Assembly: GCA_037447655.1 (NCBI GenBank)
Contig: JBBHKE010002064.1
Span: forward strand, 124,001 to 188,000
Length of the DNA: 64,000 nt
Reading direction: 5' to 3'
Origin: Zygnema cylindricum
Taxonomy: Eukaryota > Streptophyta > Zygnematophyceae > Zygnematales > Zygnemataceae
The notes under the pieces were generated by a model. It did no database searches, was not told the origin of the DNA, and was given only the letters and a program-made list of their open reading frames with translations. This document shows, one piece after another, positions 1 to 9,908 of the stretch; positions within the stretch are counted from its first letter, which is position 1; every line of letters begins with the position of its first letter. The position numbers and the translations under genes were made by a program.

Positions 1-1263
1 TTTCAACGAAGACCTCATGGAAAACATGGATGAAACTCACATGATAGTCAACACCGATAATGGAAAAACTTTGGGGTTTAGAGGGGACGAAGTGGTGAAA
101 TACGCTGATGTTGCCAGAGGAGGCGAGTCCATGACTCTCATGGTGCGACTAAGTGGAGGGATGAACGCTCGTATCGAGAACCCAATGATAATTTTTGCAA
201 ATCGAGCAAGAAGTTACCTGATACAAGGTTTACCGGACAACGTCCCCGGTGTGTTTTTTCTCCCTCATCTAATGTTTTCATTTTATGTATGATGTCTTCT
301 TGGCTTTGATAAAGATTTATCTATTTATCTCTAACCATGTTGTTTTGTTTAATTTTTTTGTGAATATCTCTTTACCTAGCTCTCGGATACCTCCTCTCCC
401 CTTCTCCTACTACAAAATATGTGTTTTTTTCTTCTTTAACACTCTGATTTCTCTTATCTAAAGTAATGACTCATATTTTAAGGTTTCTATGGTACACGTA
501 GCTTACTTTCCCTGTAATGCATATGTAAGCAAGCATTTCAAAATGATAATTTTTTTCCCTTTGTTTGTGTATTATATATATTTGCAGGCGTTTGTTACCG
601 GACCGGTCCGAAGGGGTGGAATGATAAAACGGTGTTCCCACAATGGGTCGAAGAGGCAAGGTCTTACCAAAGGGATCGAGATGGACGTCAAAAAATTATA
701 TTTCTGGACAATTGCGGTGGTCACAACACGTCCAACGAGTTGGAGCGAGTTCTAGAGGCCAAGAACACAGTGTTACAATATTTTCCACCTAATGCAACAC
801 ATCTTGTTCAACCGGCCGACTCCTTCGTGATTTCCAAAATCAAGGGCGTGTGGAGTCGCATTTGGGATAGTTGGAAGGCGAAAGGAATTGAGAACGGTCA
901 ATGGGCTAAACCTTCTAGCCGTGGATGGTCCGGTAAATTTGTTGGACCCGGTAAAGCGTTTTTTTTTAAATGGCGAGGGACTCCATCCGAGAGGTCAATG
1001 CGATGAGAGACAAAAACGGAATAAGTTATGCGAGAAAAGCCATGATTCAATGTGGCTTGTCTCTACGCGACGGAAAGTGGGATGAAGACATGCTCACACA
1101 ACAACTGCAAGGTATAATCATCAAATATCGCAACCACTTCGAAGACGAAGCTGTGGAACCTCCATGCCCGAGGGCAAGGGAATTCCTCCAAAATATTGAA
1201 GATGCCGAAAGTCAACAAGACAGCATTTTCAATGAGGGAGAGATGAGCGGCAACGAGTTTTAA
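1..1263 (+). pseudogene. pogo/Tigger-like DDE transposase, 3' part, frameshifted
   Basis: This is the catalytic part of a pogo/jerky-type DDE transposase, a DNA-cutting and strand-transfer enzyme of Tc1/mariner-superfamily elements. The 5' end lies outside the window. Exon 1 (to 248) holds the first catalytic Asp in a MDETH context (codon 29-31) and DNGKTLGF. Exon 2 (from 588) holds the second Asp in FLDNCGGH (707-709) and the third in QPADSF (818-820). The reading frame joins cleanly across the intron. A one-base shift in the T9A3 run at 961-970 moves the frame, and the conserved C-terminal part (MARDSIREVN through GISYARKAMIQCGLSL) continues in another frame to the stop at 1261-1263. The ends of the element are not identified. 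The family call rests on motif order; no DNA-binding domain is visible because the N-terminus is cut off. Confidence 0.8.
249..587 (+). other. spliceosomal intron in the pogo-like transposase
   Basis: The intron begins GTGTGT after CCCCG and ends TTTGCAG before GCGTTTGTTACC. It is AT-rich, with a pyrimidine-rich 3' end. Removing it restores a Gly codon split 1+2 and the family motif PGVCYRTGPKGW. Confidence 0.75.
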
Positions 1264-1750
1264 ACATAATACTTGATTGCGTTTTTTTTTTATATATATA
1301 TTAGTTTGGGGTTGGTAGTTTAATTATAGTGAAGGAATAGTAGTTAAACTGGTGTCAGATAAATGTAGACAGTTCAAGGAGTCCAGTATTATTTGACTTC
1401 TTAGGATAGAGCAGATTTCGTATGTGTGTATGGTCTTTTATATGGGAAAATATGATTTTGTTTTTTATGAAGTAAAAAACCCTTGTATGTCGTGGAATTC
1501 GATATATGTTACAAAATTATCATGTATTTACCTTCAACTGTTGTTATTGTGGTGTTGAACATTCCAGTGTGCTTGTATTATGGAAATTTATATTTTGTCG
1601 CAATTTACAACATACCCTACTCAGCGACGACTATGTTTCGTCGTTTGTTGATCCTCCTTCTCGGAAATTTTTCAGTGCTTATTTTTATAAACACCATATT
1701 CATCGAACTGAATAATGGTTGCTCTTGCAGCGACGATAATTTGTCGTCGC
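1264..1750. other. AT-rich sequence, no gene recognised
   Basis: No coding region or RNA gene is recognised. The first copies of the GCGACGA/TCGTCGC motif that dominates the next repeat appear from about 1622. Confidence 0.5.
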
Positions 1751-2165
1751 ATGACACTAATTTAGCGGCGAAAAAACATTATTATCATAGCTGACAAAGC
1801 AGAGGCTATGTCGTCGCTAAATGGAATTTAGCGACGACACAACATCGTCATCATATTTCAGAAAAAAAAAGTATGTTTTGTCGCTAGAAGGAATTTCAGC
1901 GACAGACACTAATATAGCGACGAAAAAACATTATTATCATAGCTGACAAAGCAGAGGCTATGTCGTCGCTAAATGGAATTTAGCGACGACACAACATCGT
2001 TGTCATATTTGAGAAAGTAAAGTATGTTTTGTCGCTAGAAGGAATTTCAGCGACAAAACAACGTTCTCACCATCTCCGACAAAGCAGGGTCTGTCGTCGT
2101 TGAATTCAATCATGGAACCATTTGTGGAAACCTTTCAGCGCCGAGGTTATTTCGTCGCTGATTCA
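1751..2165. repeat. 152-bp tandem duplication rich in TAGCGACGA/TCGTCGCTA
   Basis: Two copies of a unit of about 152 bp lie in tandem: the marker ATTATCATAG recurs at 1781 and 1933. Each unit holds several inverted copies of TTTAGCGACGA and TCGTCGCTAAA. From memory, clustered inverted motifs of this kind resemble subterminal repeats of plant CACTA transposons, but no CACTA terminus is visible here. Confidence 0.6.
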
Positions 2166-2929
2166 AACAGTTTGAGTTTTTAAATTACATGGATATATAT
2201 TTTTTTGTGATCAAATAACATCCTTAATCCTATGTCGAGAATCTCATTTTCGCTAGACTGAAACCATTAATACAATAGTGAAAATCAAACCAAAATATTT
2301 CATGCAGGAAAATCAAAGATGAAGAAAAATATGCGGTTTGAAGTAAATAATAGAAATAAAAATCATTTTTCGAGCATATACAGATGTCCACAACAAAAAT
2401 ATGCAAGTTACATGAAATATATTTGAATGCGATAATATCAACGAAACAACATGAAAGCAATTATAAAACACACAATGAATAGAAAATACCCCAAAAGTTG
2501 ACACAAATACGACCATTCATTAAAACAATGGGAGAAGAAATACGTCAATTTTATATTTCATGGTAAACTCTGTTTACAATGTTGAACTACAACGAATTCT
2601 TAACTAAGGCCTATTAATCTGCAGTAGTCAACAAAGCTCTAAATAGTCATGAAGTATTAACGTTTCTGCTTGTAAGTAAGAAATCCTCTAAATATAATTT
2701 TAAAAACCTACATATTTTACACACACTAACTAAGTATCCCCCATCCGTGATAACAAATAAAGATCCATGGACTAATGGTATACTCTATGCGCCTTCGTAC
2801 GGTCCAATACCTTCAACATGATATTTTATTCTTCCCTATATCGCATGTTTTTTGTAGGGTGCTGTACAATACAACCGACCGTCAGATATATCCTCATCAT
2901 CGATGACAATTCATACTACATGAGAAAAA
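2166..2929. other. AT-rich sequence, nothing recognised
   Basis: Short open frames here show no family motif or sensible composition, and I recognise no repeat family. Confidence 0.4.
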
Positions 2930-3476
2930 AAAATATAACAGATTAGTACGGGGTAGGTGGATTTGAAAAATATTACGTGAAAAAGAAAAAGAACAGAGAG
3001 TGACACAGAACGAAAACGAGAACAGAAAACGGTAGGGAGGGTTAATGGGAAGAAATATGGGAGATGGAGAATTCGTAGAGAGAGAGATTAAAGGATAGAG
3101 AGGAAGAGAAAATGAAGGGGGAAGAAGAAAGAGGTAGAGAGCGCAAGAGAGATGATTCAACATGCTGGGCTGCGCACTTACCAATGATTTCATAATAATC
3201 CCGGAAATACATAGCGACGATGTTGGCTCGACCTCTATTGTTGTTCCTCCATATTACGTTCCAAACGCGTGCCGCTGTAAACCATAGAGGGAGCCATAGT
3301 TTACTGGATGTCGCTAGATTAAAAGAGGCGGCGGGGCGATGACACGCATCCTGCCAAAAAAATGGCGACGTCGTGTAAAAATGCATATGCGTGATTGAAA
3401 AGCATGCCGTCAAAAAATGAGGATGTGGTTGAGATTTGTCTGACCACAAAATCTCTTTTTTGTGTTCTGTCCGCAT
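2930..3476 (-). other. possible 5' gene fragment of unknown function
   Basis: A 144-codon minus-strand frame starts at 3476. Inside it the segment WRNNNRGRANIVAMYF is followed by a good splice-donor-like GGTAAGT (minus strand, about 3182-3188) and then a pyrimidine-rich stretch (CT-rich on the minus strand, 3050-3150), as expected for an intron. A diverged counterpart with the same layout lies on the minus strand at 21540-22044 (WRNNMDVDVILVEAL, then GTAAGT). The shared exon-donor-pyrimidine layout argues for a real but fragmentary gene family, possibly a transposon accessory protein. I do not recognise a domain. Confidence 0.3.
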
Positions 3477-3879
3477 ATGCCGCTAGATTGTACCAATTCT
3501 CGTTTTCAAGGCGCCGCGTTTTTTCAATTCTAAATTTTGTAAATTCACTCTAATATGTACACAATATGACACTAATTTGTTGTTTTTTTGTGAAACATAA
3601 CCCATTTTAGAATAAAACATAACTCTAATATGCGTCTCGTTTGTTTAAAGGTCTGGTATTACCATTATGTACCCTAAAAATCCCTTTAATAGTGTAAACA
3701 TATATACTATTAATCTCGCAGGATCGGAAATAGAGTTAAAAGGGCACCGTATTAGTCTTAGCTTTACTCAACTATCAACATGTGTAAGTGGGCAACATTA
3801 CGTTTATGTAACAAGGACAGTTTTTAGCATGTGCACATGTTATCAGTTCACACTGACACACACAAAAACGAACGTATGA

Positions 3880-4189
3880 ATGTATGCAAACGCCTATTTT
3901 AGAAACTGGACTCCGCTAATTTTGTAAGCGCAACTCTGTATGCGACCGACATAAGTTAACCAGAATTTCCGTACGGATGTGGGTAACGAAGTACACTGTT
4001 GTACGAACAAACAACCTCCGTACACCACACTATTAATAAACACAGTACGGTCACACCATTGACTCTAATTTACAAGAACCGTATTTAACGTCAAAGATAA
4101 ATTAGATTCAATCACTGTATTTCGGGTGTCAATGTCAAAATTTTGGGGTGCCAATATAGCGTATATAAGGCTAATAACGATTCACGGTG
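3880..4189 (-). mobile_element. mariner-like MITE, one end preserved
   Basis: The right terminus reads GATTCACGGTG followed by TA (4190-4191), matching the termini of the MITEs at 5249-5742 and 16958-17475. The interior is the reverse complement of the first several hundred bases of 5249-5742. The other terminus could not be placed. Confidence 0.5.
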
Positions 4190-4365
4190 TAGTTTTAGTA
4201 GTTTATCTTCAAACATAGTCGAGGTTTGGACACGTGAGAACAGGATGAGGCTTTTTTCCCACTTTGTCTTTTCTAATTTCTATGAATTGAATCTGAGGAC
4301 CATTTTTTTGTCGACGTCGTTATCCGACGCTTTTATTTACTTTCGTATGAAATATTGAGCAGTTA

Positions 4366-5064
4366 GGGTGGCGTTCCATCAGGAAATTCTGTAAACGTAC
4401 GGTCAACATTACAGAGTGCTACATTTTGATCAGTGTACTATCGCGCAGAGTCTGTAATCCATGTGTACAAATAAGAGTGGTTCTACGTAATATAAGATCG
4501 TATTTGAAAATCGTCAAATATTTTTTACACCGACCAACTTCAACTCGAAATCGTCATTTGCATACCGTGTATGTGTGGACCAGGGTATGGTACCACACAA
4601 CTTTTGTACTATTTACAAATGCTTGTCAGACGCTAGCAATTTTTTTTAGGGTTTCTGCTTTTTCGCGTGACGAATGAGCGCCTGCACAAACAGTGTGAAG
4701 AATGGCCGGTAACAAAAAAAATGCAACAAAAGTTCGTTACGAGATCACTTTCGTGATTTCCGTTGAAATTCTGAATGCATATATCATGTGCAAAATATTT
4801 CGATTTCGGTTGGTTGCCGTCTTGACACGTACATTGATTATCCAACGTGTCGCGGCTACATCACCATTTACAGACAATTTGGAAGCGAATGCTTCGCGAA
4901 AAAATATCCAACGGTCATTATAATCTCCCAGACCTTTGCAGAATATTGGCAAGATTCTCTGTAATGTTGTTCGCGTATAAAAACAAAAAAGTGGGTACGG
5001 CGTGGTACGGAGAGGCCCCGATTTCTGTAAAGAACGTCACTTTTCATCTGATGGAACGCCACCC
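4366..5064. mobile_element. Harbinger-like MITE, family M1 (copy A)
   Basis: The termini GGGTGGCGTTCCATCAG and CTGATGGAACGCCACCC are perfect inverted repeats. They are flanked by TTA on both sides (4363-4365 and 5065-5067), the 3-bp TWA target duplication typical of PIF/Harbinger. At 699 bp with no transposase it is non-autonomous. Homologous copies lie at 20120, 22733 and 24222. Confidence 0.8.
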
Positions 5065-5248
5065 TTAGCGTACAAACTGTAACAGTAAACTATTTAAATG
5101 TCACTTGATATAGTGTAGCGGACACAAACTAAATCGCACATGTATTAGGATAGAGTAGTATTAACTCCGCGCTTACAACCTTCTTTTTCTCTGCACACGT
5201 GTGTAGTTAATCCGACGGTAGCAATCGTTTACAACGATCAAATAGGTA

Positions 5249-5742
5249 CACCGTGAATCGTTGTTAGACTTCTGTACTCTATATCAGCGCCCCAAAATTT
5301 TGACATTGATACCCGAAATACAGTGACTGATTATATTTTATCCGTGACGTTAATTACGGTTCTTGTGAATTAGCGCCAATGGAATTTCCGTACTTATTTC
5401 ATGAACAGTGTGGTGTACGAAATGTATTTGCTTCTACAAAACTGTACTTGATTACCAAAAATCGTACGGAAATTGTAGTTAACTTATGTCGGTTGCATAC
5501 AGAACTGCGCTTAGAATAAACGTGGAGTCAAGTTTGCGACAAACGTGGTACGGATTGTCAGATTTTTTACCTATTTTAACTTATATAATATGACGGCGGA
5601 TTCTGTATACCTAAATCAGTGTTATAAAGAAATTACAATTAAACATTTTTTTCATAATGGTATTGATACACAAATTAGAATCAATGAAACTTATTTATAA
5701 TTGATACTAATAATTTATATCGTATAATAATGATTCACGGTG
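5249..5742. mobile_element. mariner-like MITE with TA duplication
   Basis: The termini CACCGTGAATCGTT and AATGATTCACGGTG are inverted repeats flanked by TA (5247-5248 and 5743-5744), the mariner-type target duplication. The element is 494 bp and non-coding. Its body is inverted relative to the copy ending at 4189, with M1 copy A between them. Confidence 0.75.
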
Positions 5743-5783
5743 TAGTCTCCAATCAAAGACGGGACACGTGGAAAATATGTTTA

Positions 5784-7394
5784 GGGGTACGACCCCATGT
5801 GGCTAAGTAGGGTTTTTCTAGTTGTTCACACCGTTTAGTACGAACGATTCAATCACAACAAATTGTACGTAACGAACGCATTAAACATTTTTAAATATCG
5901 TAAAATCGTTAATGAATTTTGGTCCGTACTATTTCGTACATGTAAAAAAAATGAATTTTACATATACCGTAGTGTGTAAATTTTACGTACAGTTTCCGTC
6001 ACTTTTCGTCATAGTCCGTACACTTTCGGTACGGGTCCGTAAGTTTCCCGTAAAGTTTATTTATAGTTTACCGGATAGAAAGTACTACGAAGTGCAACAT
6101 ATCTTTTCGTCAAAGTCCGTACTTTTTTCGTATAAAACCGTACATTTACCATTGATACCCTACAGTTTCCGTCAATTTTACGTTCAGTTTACCGAACAGA
6201 AAGTACATGGCGATTTTTTGTGAATTTTTCAACAGTCACGAATTATACATTACAATCGTAAAAAAGGAAAAAAAGATCGCACGATTTGAACAACAACGGT
6301 TTTTTTCTGTTGTACTCCTTTAACACTTAGTGTCGTACTGATAAAGTTGGAACCGTACGAAGAAATCGCAATATTGCAGAGTACAATTTGCGTCATCCTC
6401 AAACTTGAGAAGTACGTAAAGTTGTCGTCTTGCGGTTTTTCGACCCACCTTCACGTCATCTTCAAACGTATCATAAAACACATCGACAATGTGTTTAAAA
6501 CAAAGTAGAACGGTTTTCACAAATAGGAAAACATTAGTGTTGTGTATCGGTAAAACATTTATCGAGATAACACCGATACCGATAGTTTTCGGTTATCGAA
6601 TGGTCAGAGTTACAAATATATTTTTACTTTCTGTACTTTCTGTCCGGATTACACGTGGCAGGTTTCCAGTGGATCCCACGGAAGAAAGGGACAAAGCCAT
6701 GGCGGGGAATGTGAAATGTACATCGTTTTAACTGGAGCCGTACCAAAGTCGTACATATCTTATTTTGGCTACTGTACTTTCGGCTTTTACAAATGATCTG
6801 ATTGGTAGGCACCTCAGTAGATAGGGAATGTGAGTAGGGCGCGTCTGGGGAATAATACGTACAGTCCAGTGAACTGGGCGTACGTATATATGTAAGGTCC
6901 GTACATATATCTCTGTACCGATATATCGATTATCGGCTTCCCGAAAAAACACCCATATCGGTTATCGGCAAATCCTTACCGATACACAACACTAGAAACC
7001 ATATTATCACGTGTGAAAAAGTTTATAATTATTTGACGACGAAAAAAAGTACACCGTTGTTTGTTTTTGTTTGCTTTCATGTTGTACGTTTTTATTTTTT
7101 AATGTGTCTTCATGGTGCAATGTCATTTCACGAAAAGGTAAAAAGTATGCGAAGGTGAAAAACCTTCCAAGTCGTGGCGGCCGTACAAGAGATGTTTACG
7201 TAAAGGCATGTCGTACATCCACGACTACACGTCTACGATGTCACGCAACGACATGCGACATGCCAAATTGTTTCAAAAATTACGATGTGCCTTGCGACGC
7301 TTCAAAAAGTTTCAAAAAATACGGTGCGGCATTGTATATTGTAGATGTTGACAGCTGTCATGGGCATTTTCAACGTATACAACCGCCACACCCC
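5784..7394. mobile_element. Harbinger-like element, family M4 (copy B), interrupted
   Basis: The body matches the element at 15193-16721 at several points: 6300-6515 with 15210-15440, and 7200-7390 with 15710-15850. The termini GGGGTACGACCCCATG and the ACCCC at 7394 are diverged. It is interrupted by the hAT-like MITE 6535-6994. The stretch 5910-6240 is unusually rich in CCGTAC. Minus-strand frames in both copies share a DDANCTLQ/NDANCTLQ segment, so a coding relic is possible. Confidence 0.5.
6535..6994. mobile_element. hAT-like MITE with 8-bp target duplication
   Basis: Termini TAGTGTTGTGTATCGGTAA and TTACCGATACACAACACTA are inverted repeats. They are flanked by GAAAACAT (6527-6534) and GAAACCAT (6995-7002), an 8-bp duplication with one mismatch. 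The related M4 copy has the unoccupied site near 15456-15470, confirming the insertion. Confidence 0.75.
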
Positions 7395-7980
7395 TAAGTA
7401 ACAACGTCGTTGGGGAACTGCTTCATATCAAAATTTAGGTTTTTTCGTAGTTGTTCAAATCACATATTACGCACAAAACGAACATGCAAACGTTAAAATG
7501 CGTACCCGATTATATATATGCGTAAGTTTTTGTGCATTTTTCGAAATCTGATTTTTTAAATTTTCAGTACAGTAAAAAACCGAAAAAGGTAATAAACCAG
7601 CGAAAGTGAAAAAACCAATCACGACAAACTCGGCGGTGAACCACAAACACTCTACAAAAAATCAAACGTACCGAGCGCAAATGGTGCAACGTCTCTTATG
7701 AACAAATTGTATAGTTTCCCGAAAAGTATAAAAATATTAAACTAACGAATACTACGTGAAAATAGTACAAAATGAAACATCATGGGTATTTTCCAAATAT
7801 CCGTATCTTTACGTACTTTTTTGTACTGTCCCTTTTGTTTTTATTAGCAAAATAACATTCCAGAGGATCTGACCGAGATTCTCCAAAGATTCGTGAGGTA
7901 ACAACAACCCTTGGATTATTTTTGGGTATTCATCCGTTAAGCATTCGCACCATCCCTAGGGTGGGTGGCTGGTCAATTAG
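7395..7980. other. intergenic sequence with an M1 relic
   Basis: Positions 7855-7950 resemble an internal part of family M1 (ending in a GCATTCGC-type motif). I recognise nothing in the rest. Confidence 0.4.
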
Positions 7981-8019
7981 TAGTGTTGGGAATCGGGTAA
8001 ATTCATATCGCGATAATCT

Positions 8020-8043
8020 CGATATTCGATATATCGAATATCG
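8020..8043. repeat. perfect 24-bp palindrome
   Basis: CGATATTCGATA is followed directly by its reverse complement. Further self-complementary ATATCGCGATAT-type strings lie at 8006-8015 and 8090-8110. Confidence 0.8.
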
Positions 8044-8526
8044 ATCGAGCAGGATCCTCGATGTATCGTACCGAGACCAACATAAATTATCGCGATATAT
8101 ATCGCGATATATAGTATTTTTTAAATATACATTTCTTATTTTTTTATATAATATGTTATTTTAGACAAAAGTAAAATTGTCTAATACGCCACGTACGCCG
8201 TGATTTTCGTTCCGTGACTTAAAGGTAGACGCCGCAAAATATAACCGACAAAAAATTAATAATTATGAAATTATAATAATTAATTATTTTGGGTATGGTT
8301 ACACGAGGAGGTCTCTGTAATAGTACGTGTTGAAACTTATGTATTTTCTAGGTCTGTATTGGAAAAATAAATAGAGTGTTGAAAAGAGGTGACTAATAGT
8401 TCACTTCTATATTTTAGTTAGAATGTAAAGAGAGAGAAAGAGAGGACCAAAGGCACGCCATGGTTGCCGCATCATTTAGAAGGAGGCAGAATGAATTAGA
8501 AAGTATTTTACTAGTTTTAGCAAAAT

Positions 8527-8604
8527 ACTGCCGCTGGCCGGATTTGAACCGGGGTCTGTAGGCTACTAAATAGACCAACGTCTTATCCATTATGTCACCA
8601 ACGA
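8527..8604 (-). ncRNA. antisense tRNA-like module in LTR D
   Basis: Read on the minus strand it has an A-box-like TAATGGATAAGACG (within 8579-8597), as in tRNA-Arg-type D arms, a perfect B-box GGTTCAAATCC (8540-8550) flanked by a CCGG/CCGG stem, and a TTTT run at 8522-8525. GGTCT/AGACC can form the anticodon stem but with an oversized loop. It is therefore tRNA-derived rather than a normal tRNA gene. Transcription is inferred. Confidence 0.55.
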
Positions 8605-8897
8605 AACGAAACACGTGGAACGTTTCACGCATATTTAGCTATTGATTCAAATGACTAATTCGCAGCAGACTAACGAAAATGCGCATTAATCAATTCATGC
8701 ATAGAAGCGAATCGAAGCCTTATAAATACAACTGATCGGACGGCCACCATTATAGCCGCCACCCGCAATAGGCTTTCGGCGGCCTTTGGGGATAGCGTCA
8801 CGCGGTGCCACGTGGAGCCACATTATTTGACACCGGAGAAGATGGGAGGAGGAACCATGGCTCCCGATTTGGCACATGTCACCTTGTAGACCATGTC

Positions 8898-8945
8898 GTA
8901 CAATGGGCGTACAATAAGTACATCGCCCATCGTACCTTCTTGTAC
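8898..8945 (+). promoter_or_regulatory. five-GTAC array in LTR D
   Basis: GTAC cores start at 8898, 8909, 8918, 8932 and 8942, giving offsets 0/11/20/34/44. A TATATAG string directly follows. The same offsets occur in LTR families A, B and C. GTAC is the core recognised by plant SBP/SPL factors and by algal CRR1; which factor binds here is unknown. Confidence 0.65.
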
Positions 8946-9055
8946 TATATAGTGTTCCTATTGGACTAGGGTTTAGTAGTAGGTAGTCATGAGTAGGCAA
9001 ACTAAGACTTAGAGATATTTCGGTACCTCTCTCTAAGAGAGTTTGTAACTATAAA

Positions 9056-9186
9056 GGTCATATTTGACCAGCCATAACTTAATGCTCGGGTGAGCAAATT
9101 CAGTGATTCTTTTTGCTGCGGACTCAAGGGAGTCCAAGCTACACAGGGGTGTAGTCGGTCAGAGTCTTTGCGTGCTAGGGTGGCAC
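9056..9186 (+). other. leader hairpin row, LTR D
   Basis: Five short stem-loops follow one another: GGTCA/TGACC (9056-9069), TGCTC/GAGCA (9083-9096), GGACTC/GAGTCC (9120-9135), CTACAC/GTGTAG (9139-9154) and GTGCTA/TGGCAC (9172-9186). The last four have loops GGGT, AAGG, AGGG and GGG. They lie downstream of a TATAAAG-like string, so probably in the RNA leader. Confidence 0.6.
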
Positions 9187-9484
9187 TTATTTAGTGGGAA
9201 AGTCAAAGTGGGGAATATTGTCCAAAACACATATTCAAGCTTTGCATTCAGTGGTGGAACTGAGCACACAGAAGGTCTCCTCTTCACAGGGGTGAAGGTG
9301 TACTGGGGTTCTTATTTTCAAGGGATCATTTATTTGGGTTTATATCAACTTGGAGTCGACACTCTCTAGATTAGTTTCTTTTGGATCTGCGAATTCTATG
9401 GGCAATGGAGCCCATAGAATTTCAGTACGGACAGCAAAATTTATGTATTCGGGCCTCGGGTACATCGCGTATCGTATGACTTAA

Positions 9485-9908
9485 AAGAGTGATAGCTATG
9501 GACTTAGACACATATCTAAGTATGAGATGTTTTGCTATAGTGTTTTTATACTCCCAAATTTTACTATCATTTTCTTCAGTTTTACTTATAACCCCTCTAA
9601 GTGGAGCTGTGGCGAAGAGCATAGCTCCCCTCACCATAAGTGTCCCTTTATCATTCTCCCCTTTTCCCCCTTCCATCACAATATTTTTCCCTTCACCTTT
9701 CGTTGCATCTGAACTCCGGTTGATATTCTGGGCAGCCTCAGATGGTTCTCCACAGTAAGCTCCTCCAAAGCCAGGTGGCGGACATCTCACATGTCCCGAA
9801 ACAATTCCCCATAAGTGCTTCTCGAAAAGCAATCCCTCCATAATAAACTCCCAATAAGTGAAGTCTGTTCCATCGAACATAGGCACCCTAGATGGTGGGC
9901 CCATAACC
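9485..9908 (-). pseudogene. Copia family D gag, N-terminal fragment
   Basis: On the minus strand the Gag frame starts in the adjoining LTR (MEPIEFQ, ATG about 9928) and crosses the LTR end and primer site into VMGPPSRVPMFDGTDF, the family Gag N-terminus. Similarity to A1 Gag continues through IWEYKNTIAKHLILRY near 9500 and then ends, so only the first 140 or so residues remain. No CCHC, protease or pol follows. The fragment sits between two family D LTRs of opposite orientation and cannot encode a working Gag. Confidence 0.8.
9894..9908 (-). other. primer binding site, half-tRNA-iMet type
   Basis: The minus strand reads GGTTATGGGCCCACC directly after the LTR end, plus a further A, which would extend the match to plant tRNA-iMet to 16 bases. 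Confidence 0.75.

Larger units (their letters stand above)
8328..9424 (+). repeat. solo LTR, Copia family D
   Basis: This 1097-bp unit starts TGTTGAAAC, ends TTTCA and is flanked by a perfect 5-bp duplication GTACG (8323-8327, 9425-9429), as left by recombination between two LTRs. It carries an antisense tRNA-like module (8527-8604), the five-GTAC array (8898-8945), TATA-like strings at 8943-8951 and 9050-9056, leader hairpins (9056-9186) and an ATG at 9405 opening MEPIEFQ, the LTR-encoded Gag start. Element families A, B and C have the same layout. Confidence 0.85.

Noticed and set aside
961-970. Programmed -1 frameshift in the transposase
   Set aside because: The frame phasing over TTT AAA does not fit a standard X XXY YYZ slippery site and no downstream structure was evident.
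8527-8604. A functional tRNA gene
   Set aside because: The anticodon loop is oversized, the acceptor stem is weak and no clear anticodon can be placed; tRNA-like is the safer call.
8695-9000. 101-codon minus-strand frame, nearly identical to 10333-10647
   Set aside because: Both are shadows of the family D LTR in its two orientations.
9425-9484. Autointegration of a single D element as the source of the inverted LTRs
   Set aside because: The plus-strand LTR has its own perfect GTACG duplication, so an independent insertion followed by solo-LTR formation explains it better.
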